From: CBDFFW01 sp965246945
GTDB lineage: Bacteria > Pseudomonadota > Alphaproteobacteria > UBA11073
DNA length: 64,000 nucleotides
Direction: 5' to 3'
Assembly (NCBI GenBank): GCA_965246945.1
Contig: CBDFFW010000002.1
Span: 1 to 64,000 of the forward strand
Below are positions 24,385 to 32,616 of this stretch, in pieces. The stretch's first letter is position 1. The number at the start of each line of letters is the position of its first letter. The notes below the pieces were generated by a model. That model saw only the letters and a list, made by a program, of their open reading frames with translations, did not search any database and was not told where the DNA came from. The position numbers and the translations under genes are program-made.

Positions 24385-24447
24385 ACCGTTAATCGGTTTG
24401 GAGAAAGCCTGCTAAACAGGTTAAAAAGCGGCGGGCATAATAGCCCG
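24385..24447. other. Three small hairpins in the capsid gene leader
   Basis: ACCG-N5-CGGT (24385-24397), CCTG-N5-CAGG (24408-24420) and CGGGC-N6-GCCCG (24432-24447) follow each other. They lie between the capsid start and the next gene upstream. They may be RNA-processing or terminator structures; the stems are short, so the call is weak. The rest of the 180-base gap shows nothing clear. Confidence 0.35.
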
Positions 24448-24495
24448 TTAATCAATGCAGTATATGAATATATTCCTTAATGTCAATCTAAATAT

Positions 24496-24765
24496 TTAAA
24501 GACCTAAAGTTTTTATTCTCGTTCTAGCGGCATCACAATTGGTAACACCGAGCTTCATGAATAAGATTCTTCGCGCGGTTTCAACTCTACTGGGTGGCCA
24601 TCTTAGGTTGGCGATAATCCGATTAACATGCGCTTTTTCTTTTATAAATGGCAAAATCCGCGCCGAGTCTGAAGATAAATTTAATGCTTCAAGTGCATCC
24701 GCTCTAAGCGTCGCGCTACGCCGCGCTCTGACAGTTAATACATTCGATAAATTGCGTTTAGCCAT
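24496..24765 (-). CDS. Hypothetical basic protein
   Basis: An 89-residue protein with a high content of arginine and alanine (VRARRSATLRADALEAL, IIANLRWPPSRVETARRIL), predicted helical, without signal or membrane segments. The start used has GAGG nine bases upstream; an upstream in-frame ATG would add 21 residues. It could bind nucleic acid, judging only by charge and helix content. It lies upstream of the capsid gene on the same strand, so it may belong to the phage module; I do not recognise the family. Confidence 0.5.
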   Translation of the reverse strand: MAKRNLSNVLTVRARRSATLRADALEALNLSSDSARILPFIKEKAHVNRIIANLRWPPSRVETARRILFMKLGVTNCDAARTRIKTLGL

Positions 24766-24880
24766 AATATCCTCAAAAACTAAGCCCGAATAACAATTCT
24801 CTCTTTTAAAATCAATCATAAAATTCAATTTGTTAAAAAACCTGCTCGCGCTGACCGTGGATGGTGCTTACAACCATGAT

Positions 24881-26215
24881 ATGTTTGGTCACTGGTTAGA
24901 TCGGGTCTGGAAAACAGTAACACCGCGAGGTTTGTTTGCCCGCTCGCTTCTTATTATCGGGGTGCCCGTCGTAATGCTGCAATTGGTAGTAGCGTTTGTG
25001 TTTTTAGACCGCCATTGGGAGGCAGTGACGACGCGGTTGGTGCAAGCTGTCGCTGCCGAAATTCAATTGGTGGTTACCGTATTGCCTGAAAAGCCAACCG
25101 CCACTTGGTTAAAAGAAGCCAATGATGCCACGCAAATGCAATTCACCTGGTATCCCAATCAACAATGGGGCGATTTTCCCGTGGGTGAGAAAAACGTTTT
25201 CGCCAAAATGATCGGTAGCCGTTTGAAAGATAATTTGCCCTATCCTGCCCGCGTGGAACTGGCGGATGAACCGCATATGTATGATGCGATTATCAAACTG
25301 GATGATGGTATATTGCGTGTGCGCATCCCTGAACGCCGCGTTTATACCGCCAGTACTTTCGCGTTTATTTTCTGGTTTTCCGGTACGGCATTATTAATGC
25401 TGACCATTGCGATTATGTTTATGCGCAATCAAATCCGGCCGATTGTACGGCTGGCGCAGGCTGCAGGCCGCTTTGGCCGCGGGCTCGATACACCCAATTT
25501 CAAACCGGAAGGGGCGCGTGAAGTCCGCCGTGCCGCTGAAGCATTCTTGCGTATGCGCGACCGCCTGCAACGGCAAATCGTCCAGCGCACCGAAATGCTA
25601 GCCGGCGTTTCGCATGATCTGCGCAGCCCGCTGACCCGCATGCAGCTGCAACTGGCCTTGATGACCGAACAAACAGGCGTGGCCGAATTGCGCACTGATA
25701 TTCAGGAAATGACCGAGATGATTAATGCTTATCTGGCTTTCGCGCGCGGCGAGGGCGAAGAAGAAGCAAGTGAAATATCTTTATCAGAATTATTAGCCAC
25801 TATCCGCGCCGATTTATTGCGGCAAGGTAAAAGCGAAATTGTTCTCAACACCCAAGATGAAATTCGCCTAACTGCCCGTCCGCAAGCGTTGAAGCGGGCA
25901 TTGTTCAATCTCATCCACAATGCGTGCACGCATGCGCAACATGTTAGCGTCATTTTGAAAACGGGCAGCGATATTTACGAGCAGCAACAAGCTGAGATTA
26001 TGATCGAAGATGATGGCCCTGGCATTCCCGCTAGCCAGCGTGAAGCGGTTTTTCGGCCATTCTACCGCGCATCAGCCGATGGCAGCGGCGAGCTTGGCGG
26101 ACTTGGTATGACCATCGCGCGCGATATTATTCGCGGCCATGGCGGTGATATTGTATTGGGGGACAGCCCACAAGATGGCTTAAGGGTGCAAATATCATTA
26201 CCTATTACTGCTTAA
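24881..26215 (+). CDS. EnvZ-like sensor histidine kinase, orphan
   Basis: A 444-residue inner-membrane kinase. Two transmembrane helices (about 19-41 and 158-181) flank a periplasmic domain of about 115 residues, followed by HAMP, the DHp helix with phosphoacceptor histidine H245 in GVSHDLRSPLTRM, and an ATPase domain with N box (NLIHNACTHA), DDGPGIP, VFRPFYRA and GGLGMTIARD. The order and the P-L-T-R after the histidine are EnvZ-like. The response regulator usually encoded just upstream is missing. The ATG chosen has no good ribosome site; an upstream TTG would add 17 residues. Confidence 0.88.
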   Translation: MFGHWLDRVWKTVTPRGLFARSLLIIGVPVVMLQLVVAFVFLDRHWEAVTTRLVQAVAAEIQLVVTVLPEKPTATWLKEANDATQMQFTWYPNQQWGDFPVGEKNVFAKMIGSRLKDNLPYPARVELADEPHMYDAIIKLDDGILRVRIPERRVYTASTFAFIFWFSGTALLMLTIAIMFMRNQIRPIVRLAQAAGRFGRGLDTPNFKPEGAREVRRAAEAFLRMRDRLQRQIVQRTEMLAGVSHDLRSPLTRMQLQLALMTEQTGVAELRTDIQEMTEMINAYLAFARGEGEEEASEISLSELLATIRADLLRQGKSEIVLNTQDEIRLTARPQALKRALFNLIHNACTHAQHVSVILKTGSDIYEQQQAEIMIEDDGPGIPASQREAVFRPFYRASADGSGELGGLGMTIARDIIRGHGGDIVLGDSPQDGLRVQISLPITA

Positions 26216-26258
26216 GACAATTCTCGCAACCAGCTCAAAAATATGTTTGATTAAAAAC

Positions 26259-27689
26259 ATGCAAGCCAGCTTCAATGCCCTGCCATTCCAGCCCAAAATT
26301 ATCCATTTTGTGGGCATTGGCGGCATTGGAATGAGCGGCTTGGCCGCATTGTTAAAAACCCAAGGTTATCTTGTGCAAGGCTCCGATGTGCAGGAAAGCG
26401 CATATTTGGAAAAGCTGCGCATGCAAGGGATTGAGTGTTGGGCCGGTCATCGCGCGGAACAAATCGGCGCTGCCGAATTGGTGGTTTTATCTTCGGCCAT
26501 TAAACCGGATAATGCCGAAGTGGTGGCCGCCCAATCGCGCCACATTCCAATCATTTCACGGGGTGATTTATTGGCGGCAGTGATGCGTGCCTCGGTTGCA
26601 CTCGGCATTGCGGGTAGTCATGGCAAAACCACCACGTCGTCGATGCTCGGTTGGGTGCTGCACCATGCGGGTTTTGATCCCACCATTATCACAGGCGGCA
26701 TTATGCATGGTTTCGGCAGCAATATTCGCGTGGGCCAAAGCCAGTGGTTGGTAGTGGAAACCGATGAAAGCGATGGCAGTTTTTTAAAATTACCAACCAC
26801 CATTGGTGCCATCACCAATATCGATCCCGAGCATTTGGATTATTACGGCAGCTACGCCGCGTTGAAAGCGGCCTATGCCCAATTCATTCAACAATTGCCA
26901 TTTTACGGTTTTGCGATCTTGTGTGTAGATAATGCCGAAGTGGCAGAACTTGCGAACGCGCAAACCAGTCAGCGAATTGTGACTTATGGTTTTAGTGAAA
27001 GTGCGGATGTGCAGGCGATCGATATTCAGCAGCAGCCAGATGGTTTTCAATACACTGTGCAAATTAACAAATTGTTGGGGCAGCAAAATATTGCACCCAT
27101 TGAAATTTTCTTGCCCATGCATGGTCAGCACAATGTGCAAAATAGTTTGGCAGTTATTGCCATTGCCCTGGCGGTTGGTATTTCAGCGGATGCCATTCAA
27201 GCGGGCTTGGCCGCCTTTGCCGGTGTTAAACGCCGCTTTACCATCACGGGTAAAGTCGATGGTATCACCGTCGTGGATGATTACGGTCATCACCCTACTG
27301 AAATCACAGCTGTGTTAAAAGCGGCGCGGCAAGCGGCGGGCAATGCCCAAGTGGTCGCCGTTTTTCAGCCCCATCGCTACACCCGCGTGCGGGATTTATT
27401 TCATGAATTTACGCGCTGTTTTGCTGAAGCCGACCGTGTGGTCGTTAGTGAAATTTACGCCGCCTCCGAAACGCCCATTGCGGGTATTACCCGTGAAGCA
27501 TTGGTGGACGGCATTAAGGCGCAAGGCCAAGCCAATGTTATGGCGCTGAGCGATCCTGCTCGGCTCGCGGCCAGTCTCAGATCCCATTTGCACCCAGGCG
27601 ACTACGTCATTTGCCTAGGTGCAGGCACGGTTACCCAATGGGCGCATGCCTTGCCGCAACAATTGCAAGATTTGCAACAAGCTGCGTAA
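26259..27689 (+). CDS. murC: UDP-N-acetylmuramate--L-alanine ligase
   Basis: Adds L-alanine to UDP-MurNAc in cytoplasmic peptidoglycan precursor synthesis. The 476-residue protein has the N-terminal Rossmann motif FVGIGGIGMSGLA, the ATP-binding GSHGKTTT near residue 120, the central NxxxDHxDYYG-like segment ITNIDPEHLDYYG, and the C-terminal VDDYGHHPTEI and FQPHRYTR. A TTG four codons upstream is an alternative start. It heads a partial dcw cluster, with two small genes before murB. Confidence 0.96.
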   Translation: MQASFNALPFQPKIIHFVGIGGIGMSGLAALLKTQGYLVQGSDVQESAYLEKLRMQGIECWAGHRAEQIGAAELVVLSSAIKPDNAEVVAAQSRHIPIISRGDLLAAVMRASVALGIAGSHGKTTTSSMLGWVLHHAGFDPTIITGGIMHGFGSNIRVGQSQWLVVETDESDGSFLKLPTTIGAITNIDPEHLDYYGSYAALKAAYAQFIQQLPFYGFAILCVDNAEVAELANAQTSQRIVTYGFSESADVQAIDIQQQPDGFQYTVQINKLLGQQNIAPIEIFLPMHGQHNVQNSLAVIAIALAVGISADAIQAGLAAFAGVKRRFTITGKVDGITVVDDYGHHPTEITAVLKAARQAAGNAQVVAVFQPHRYTRVRDLFHEFTRCFAEADRVVVSEIYAASETPIAGITREALVDGIKAQGQANVMALSDPARLAASLRSHLHPGDYVICLGAGTVTQWAHALPQQLQDLQQAA

Positions 27690-27697
27690 ATATTTTT

Positions 27698-27949
27698 ATG
27701 GATAGAGAATTACGCCGCCAATTTGGTTGGGAATTTATGGCCTTACTGGGATTGGAATTATTAAGTACAAATACCAAAAATAAAGATGCACATATTTTAT
27801 GGCAAGCTGCGGGCAAAATTCTGCAAGATAGATTTGCTGAAAACAGTCCAAATATAACAAATTTACTTGCAAATGATTTTAAAGAGCTGACTCCAATTCT
27901 TGGACGTAGCCCCAAAATAATTAGTCGTTTAAAAAGCTTAGAATTTTAG
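27698..27949 (+). CDS. Hypothetical protein between murC and murB
   Basis: An 83-residue protein starting nine bases after murC, so it is probably cotranscribed. It reads MDRELRRQFGWEFMALLGLELL and is helical and AT-rich compared with murC. No known domain, signal or membrane span is visible. The composition and position suggest a recent insertion. Its stop is four bases before the next gene. Confidence 0.6.
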   Translation: MDRELRRQFGWEFMALLGLELLSTNTKNKDAHILWQAAGKILQDRFAENSPNITNLLANDFKELTPILGRSPKIISRLKSLEF

Positions 27950-27953
27950 TTTT

Positions 27954-28367
27954 ATGAAACTAATCACCTCCAATGGTTTGGCGCGGGATACCAAGCGTTA
28001 TGTGCTGGCGCGGATGCGGGAAAATACGATCGCCAAAGATGGCATTCCGTTTCAAGAAAAGAAATTTGCTTTCAGTTTTTATGACCGCTTGAAATTGGTC
28101 GCCGCGCTTGATGCCGTTACCTGTTGGGATTGGGCCTATATTGATACCCTGTGGGTGGCTGAAAATTTCCGCGGGCAGGGCTTGGGCACGCAATTAATGC
28201 AACAAGCCGAAAGCCATGCGCGGCAGCATGCCCAAACCGGTATCTATTTATGGACGCAAAGTTGGGAAGCGCCGCGTTTTTATGAAAAACAAGGTTTTGA
28301 ACCATTTGTTGTTTTTGAAAATTTCCCTACGCTGCATCAACGTTGTGGCTATCGGAAATATTTATAA
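27954..28367 (+). CDS. GNAT family N-acetyltransferase
   Basis: A 137-residue acetyltransferase. The acetyl-CoA loop is VAENFRGQGLGTQLMQQAE and the C-terminal motif B is YLWTQSWEAPRFYEKQGFEPF, both typical of small GNAT enzymes. It sits between murC and murB with tight spacing, so it probably travels on the same mRNA. A role in cell-wall synthesis is not implied by its sequence; the substrate is unknown. Confidence 0.88.
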   Translation: MKLITSNGLARDTKRYVLARMRENTIAKDGIPFQEKKFAFSFYDRLKLVAALDAVTCWDWAYIDTLWVAENFRGQGLGTQLMQQAESHARQHAQTGIYLWTQSWEAPRFYEKQGFEPFVVFENFPTLHQRCGYRKYL

Positions 28368-28383
28368 TTAAGTAAATATACCG

Positions 28384-29328
28384 ATGAATGTTGCGATGGC
28401 CACAGCAGAACCACAATCAAGCCGCTTAAATGGCGCGGCATTGCTACAGCGCTTGCCGCTCGTCCGTGGCCGCCTCACCCCCGAAGCGCCTTTAGCCCCA
28501 TTCAGCTGGTTTCGCGTTGGCGGACCGGCGGAAGTATTGTTTCGCCCTGTTGATATGGAAGATTTGCAGGAATTTCTGGCCAATTGCCCACCCGACATTC
28601 CGGTCACCCCTTTGGGCGTTGGCTCCAATGTCATTATTCGCGCTGGCGGTATCCCTGGCGTGGTGATCCGCTTGGGCCCGCCATTCAATGGTGTGAATGT
28701 CACCGATTTATTGGTCACGGCCGGTGCAGCCGCACTGGATCGTACCGTTGCCCTTCAAGCAGCGGCCAATAATATAGCAGGTTTGGCTTTCTTCTCCGGC
28801 ATTCCTGGCACCATTGGCGGTGCGCTGCGCATGAATGCTGGTTCTTACGGGCAGGAAACCAAAGATGTCTTGATGTCCGCCACGGCGATTGATCGGGCCG
28901 GCAACCGGCAAACGATGGATGCTACTAAGATGGGCATGCGTTACCGGCATAGCGATGTGCCTGCCGATTGGATTTTTATTTCGGCAACTTTTATCGGAGA
29001 ACAAGGTAATAAAGCAGAAATTCAAGCGGAGATTGACCGAATTGCCGCCAGCCGCGCCGCTTCCCAACCTATTCGTGCCCGTACCGGCGGCTCGACCTTC
29101 GCCAATCCCGATGGCCATAAATCCTGGCAATTGATCGATGCCGCCGGTTGCCGCGGTTTGCGCATCGGCGGCGCGGTAATGAGCGATCTGCACTGCAATT
29201 TCATGCTGAATGATCACGACGCCACCGCGCATGATCTGGAAACTTTGGGCGAAGAAGTACGCCGCAGAGTGTTTAAAACTAGCGGCGTTGAGCTGCGCTG
29301 GGAGATTAAACGGCTTGGTATCGCTTAA
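28384..29328 (+). CDS. murB: UDP-N-acetylenolpyruvoylglucosamine reductase
   Basis: FAD enzyme that reduces UDP-GlcNAc-enolpyruvate to UDP-MurNAc. Of the 314 residues, the FAD region shows TPLGVGSNVII and FFSGIPGTIGGALRMNAGSYG, and the C-terminal domain carries the catalytic serine in GGSTFANPDGHKSWQLID and the last glutamate in LRWEIKRLG. This is the type I arrangement. The ddl gene that normally follows is replaced by an ankyrin gene on the other strand, whose end is only four bases away. Confidence 0.96.
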   Translation: MNVAMATAEPQSSRLNGAALLQRLPLVRGRLTPEAPLAPFSWFRVGGPAEVLFRPVDMEDLQEFLANCPPDIPVTPLGVGSNVIIRAGGIPGVVIRLGPPFNGVNVTDLLVTAGAAALDRTVALQAAANNIAGLAFFSGIPGTIGGALRMNAGSYGQETKDVLMSATAIDRAGNRQTMDATKMGMRYRHSDVPADWIFISATFIGEQGNKAEIQAEIDRIAASRAASQPIRARTGGSTFANPDGHKSWQLIDAAGCRGLRIGGAVMSDLHCNFMLNDHDATAHDLETLGEEVRRRVFKTSGVELRWEIKRLGIA

Positions 29329-29332
29329 TTTA

Positions 29333-29746
29333 TTACGGTGTAAAATCTCGCACCGAAAATTGGTCAGCTTTTTGATTAACTGCTTTCTTCAGATCTTGAT
29401 TATGTGGCAACGCCTCAATGATTTCAGCCGCATTTTTACCAATTTTTGCCCCTAAAAATGGATTAGCACCCTTATTCAATAATAATTTTATGATTAGTCT
29501 ATATGCCATTTTTGCTGCCGTTTTTTTGCCTGTGCCGGCATAACGCTTTAATTCAAATGCAGCCGCCAACAAAGCAGTTTGGCCGTCTTGCCTAACAAAA
29601 TTAACGTCAACATCATTATCGATAAGCAAACCAACTTTTACATTATCGGCCTTAATCACAGCTAAAAAAAGTTCTTCAACCAATCCCATTTTTTGTGGAT
29701 TAGCTGGTGAAATTAGCCGTTGTGATACATTCAATCCATTATTCAT
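29333..29746 (-). CDS. Ankyrin-repeat protein in the ddl position
   Basis: A 137-residue protein with about two ankyrin repeats: EELFLAVIKADNVKVGLLIDN followed by VNFVRQDGQTALLAAAF, and a second with IIKLLLNKGANPFLGAKIGKNA. Such repeats bind other proteins. It has no signal peptide. It is read against the cell-division cluster, between murB and ftsQ, exactly where ddl stands in most relatives. Its AT-rich base use differs from the neighbours, which suggests insertion. The partner is unknown. Confidence 0.78.
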   Translation of the reverse strand: MNNGLNVSQRLISPANPQKMGLVEELFLAVIKADNVKVGLLIDNDVDVNFVRQDGQTALLAAAFELKRYAGTGKKTAAKMAYRLIIKLLLNKGANPFLGAKIGKNAAEIIEALPHNQDLKKAVNQKADQFSVRDFTP

Positions 29747-29839
29747 ATTAAACGGTACGGTTCATAAAATTCTTAACGCAATAGTTTCATGGCTCAAACC
29801 GCATGACGAATCTGTCAGGGGCGGTTTATAAAGCTTTAA

Positions 29840-30700
29840 ATGGCATCTGCCCGCACCCGCAAAGCGCAGCAAACGCGCCGGCGTAATAACCGGCGGACGG
29901 CGGCTGGCTTGCATGGCTTATGGGGTTGGATTGGTTGGGGTGCCGCAGGTGGTGGGGTGCTTGCGCTTATTCTTGGCATTTGGATTTGGTTCCCGCCCAA
30001 TATTTGGGGCGATCAAATTGGCCAGGGAATTCAACAGATCACCGCCAGCATGGGCTTTCGCGTGCAACAGGTGATGATCAGCGGGCGGCAGGAAGTGCCG
30101 TTGGCTGCCATCGAACAGCGTCTGGCCATTCAACGCGGCGCGCCAATTTTGGCCTATAATGCCGATGCGCTCATCACCCAATTGCAAACCCTGCCTAAAA
30201 TCAAAACAGCATTTATTCATCTGCGTTGGCCCGATACGGTATTGGTGCAAGTGGTGGAACGCACACCAGTTGCCCGCTGGCAGCGCGAACAGCAAATTCA
30301 GTTGATCGATGCCGATGGTGTTGTCATTGGCTTGGCCAAGACAGAGGATAGTCAACTCCCTTTAATTGTAGGCGATGCTGCACCGCAAGCCCATGCCACG
30401 TTATGGCCAGTGCTGCAGCAGGAACCCGAACTGTATAATCAGGTGCGCGCCGCTGTCTATGTCGGCCAGCGTCGCTGGGATTTACTACTTAAAAACCAAA
30501 CCCGTATCAAATTACCCGCCCAGCATTTGGATACTGCCTTGCGACAATTTTGGGCGCAACCACGCCGTGCAGCTTGGTTAAATGGAGGCGCAGAATTGAT
30601 TGATTTGCGTCTGGTCAATAAAATTGTCGTCCGGCCAATGGCGCAAAGTGACGATGATGATCACTCTTCATTGGTCGTCGATGCCGCTAATCCGGCTTAG
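29840..30700 (+). CDS. ftsQ: Cell division protein FtsQ
   Basis: A 286-residue bitopic membrane protein of the divisome. A basic cytoplasmic start (residues 1-20, rich in R) is followed by one transmembrane helix at about 30-52, the POTRA domain (about 74-142, with VMISGRQEVPLAAIEQRL and FIHLRWPDTVLVQVVERTPVA), and the beta domain (DADGVVIGL, WDLLLKNQTRIKLP). FtsQ bridges early and late division proteins. The next gene is ftsA, 50 bases away. Confidence 0.93.
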   Translation: MASARTRKAQQTRRRNNRRTAAGLHGLWGWIGWGAAGGGVLALILGIWIWFPPNIWGDQIGQGIQQITASMGFRVQQVMISGRQEVPLAAIEQRLAIQRGAPILAYNADALITQLQTLPKIKTAFIHLRWPDTVLVQVVERTPVARWQREQQIQLIDADGVVIGLAKTEDSQLPLIVGDAAPQAHATLWPVLQQEPELYNQVRAAVYVGQRRWDLLLKNQTRIKLPAQHLDTALRQFWAQPRRAAWLNGGAELIDLRLVNKIVVRPMAQSDDDDHSSLVVDAANPA

Positions 30701-30750
30701 GCGCATACAATTGCGCTGTCTAAACCGATAGAATCGCATAGTTTACCTTT

Positions 30751-32022
30751 ATGTTTATTGCTGGCTTGGCCAAACCCGCGCCCAAATCACGGGGCAGCAT
30801 TATTGCCGCGCTCGATATGGGCAGCACTAAAACCGCCTGCATCATCGCGCGCGTGGAAGATGAAGGGCAGCTGCAAATTTTAGGTTATGGTTTGCAAGCG
30901 AGCCGCGGCGTGCGCGCCGGTGTGGTCATTGATAGCGATGCGGCCGCGCAAGCCGTAGGCCAGGCCGTGCATTCTGCCGAACAATTATCGCGCGAAACCA
31001 TCAGCCATGTGATTGTGAATGTCGCCGGCCAGCATTTATTTTCGTTGAACACCCAAAATCAAATGCCGCTGGGTGGGCATGAGGTAACTACGGCTTACAT
31101 TGAACGCTTAATTCAAACCAGCAAACAACAACATGGTCTCTCCGAACAACAACGTTTGGTGCACGCCATTCCCTTGGGCTTTTCGGTCGATCAGCAAGCC
31201 GCGGTTAGCGATCCGCGCGGCCTGCACGGCGATCAACTGGGCGTGCAGATGCACAGCATCATCGGCCACACCCACACATTGCGGAATATTTTGGTGTGCT
31301 TGGAGCGCAAACATTTGATGCCTGAAGGCATTGTCGCCAATCCGTTTGCGGCCGGTCTGTCGGCTCTTGTAGAAGACGAACGCGAGCTGGGTGCCACGCT
31401 CATTGATTTAGGCGGCGGCACCACCAGCATTGGCGTGTTTCAAAACCAGCAATTGATTTATACCGATTGTATTCCACTGGGCGGCCAGCACATCACGATG
31501 GATATCGCCCGCGGTTTAAACACCCCCATCCAACATGCTGAACGCATCAAAACGCTTTATGGCAGCGTGTTAGCCACTTCTGCCGATGAACGCGAATTAA
31601 TCGATGTGCCATTGGTCGGCGAAAATGAGATGAGCGCGGCTAATCAAATCCCCCGTTCGTTCTTGGTCAATGTGATCCAGCCGCGCTTGGAAGAAATTTT
31701 TGAATTGGTGCGCGAACGCCTGGAAGTTAGCGGTTATTACAAAAACACCGGCCGCCGTGTGGTGCTAACCGGCGGCGGCAGTATGCTCGCGGGTGTACGC
31801 GATTTGGCGCAAGCAATACTGGATAAGCAAGTACGCTATGGCCGTCCCATCAATATCGCTGGGTTGCCAGAAGAATTACAAGGTCCAGGTTGTGCGACAA
31901 CCGTCGGCTTATTGCTTTATCCCTTTCAACATTTTGCCCAAGCGGATATTGGCTTTAGCGAACGTGGCAGCCGAAAAGGTTTACTAGGTAAATTGCAAGG
32001 CTGGTTACGGGATAACGTGTAA
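30751..32022 (+). CDS. ftsA: Cell division protein FtsA
   Basis: An actin-fold ATPase that ties FtsZ filaments to the membrane. The 423 residues include the phosphate 1 motif ALDMGSTKTACIIA, the 1C subdomain, phosphate 2 ATLIDLGGGTTSIGVF and the adenosine motif VVLTGGGSMLAGV. The C-terminal amphipathic helix (LLGKLQGWLRD) is the membrane anchor. It lies after ftsQ. The ftsZ gene that normally follows is missing; efp converges there six bases after the stop. Confidence 0.96.
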   Translation: MFIAGLAKPAPKSRGSIIAALDMGSTKTACIIARVEDEGQLQILGYGLQASRGVRAGVVIDSDAAAQAVGQAVHSAEQLSRETISHVIVNVAGQHLFSLNTQNQMPLGGHEVTTAYIERLIQTSKQQHGLSEQQRLVHAIPLGFSVDQQAAVSDPRGLHGDQLGVQMHSIIGHTHTLRNILVCLERKHLMPEGIVANPFAAGLSALVEDERELGATLIDLGGGTTSIGVFQNQQLIYTDCIPLGGQHITMDIARGLNTPIQHAERIKTLYGSVLATSADERELIDVPLVGENEMSAANQIPRSFLVNVIQPRLEEIFELVRERLEVSGYYKNTGRRVVLTGGGSMLAGVRDLAQAILDKQVRYGRPINIAGLPEELQGPGCATTVGLLLYPFQHFAQADIGFSERGSRKGLLGKLQGWLRDNV

Positions 32023-32028
32023 ACGCGA

Positions 32029-32592
32029 TTATTTTGCACGCTCGGCATATTCGCCGGTTTCGGTTTTTACCACGATCTTCATGCCCGCTTCAATATGCGG
32101 GGGAACTTGCACTTTTACGCCATTGGATAATAACGCTGGTTTGTAAGATGAAGACGCCGTTTGGCCTTTGACGACCGGATCAGCTTCAACTATTTCCAAA
32201 ATAACGGTATCCGGTAATTTCACCCCTAAAGCTTCAGTTTCAAACATTTCCACTTCAACCTGCATACCATCTTGCAAGAAAGCACCCTTATCGCCAACCA
32301 CTGCTTTCGACACATTAATCTGCTCGAAATTGGTTTGATCCATAAAAGTATAGTTATCATCATCAGCGAATAGGAAGGTGCAGGTGTATTGATCCAAGCG
32401 TGCACGCTCAACAGACTCCTGTGTGCGGAAACGCTCATTGGCTTTTAAGCCGGTTCGCACATCACGCATTTCGACCTGTACAACCGAAGCACCTTTGCCT
32501 GGGTTATAAATCTCACTTTTGCTGATCGCATAAAGTTTACCGTTATGTTCAATTACGTGACCAGAACGCAGGCTAATCGCATCGACTTTCAT
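32029..32592 (-). CDS. efp: Translation elongation factor P
   Basis: EF-P helps the ribosome pass runs of prolines. The 187-residue protein has the three-domain order of the family, with the loop NPGKGASVV whose lysine K33 is the expected modification site, and the C-terminal OB-fold end (PPHIEAGMKIVVKTETGEYAERAK). The start used gives the normal N-terminus (MKVDAISLRSGHVI); a longer in-frame start exists. Divergent from the gene of its likely modifying enzyme, with only 24 bases between start codons. No ribosome site is evident. Confidence 0.95.
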   Translation of the reverse strand: MKVDAISLRSGHVIEHNGKLYAISKSEIYNPGKGASVVQVEMRDVRTGLKANERFRTQESVERARLDQYTCTFLFADDDNYTFMDQTNFEQINVSKAVVGDKGAFLQDGMQVEVEMFETEALGVKLPDTVILEIVEADPVVKGQTASSSYKPALLSNGVKVQVPPHIEAGMKIVVKTETGEYAERAK

Positions 32593-32616
32593 AATGAATT
32601 GAATTATCACAGCCAA

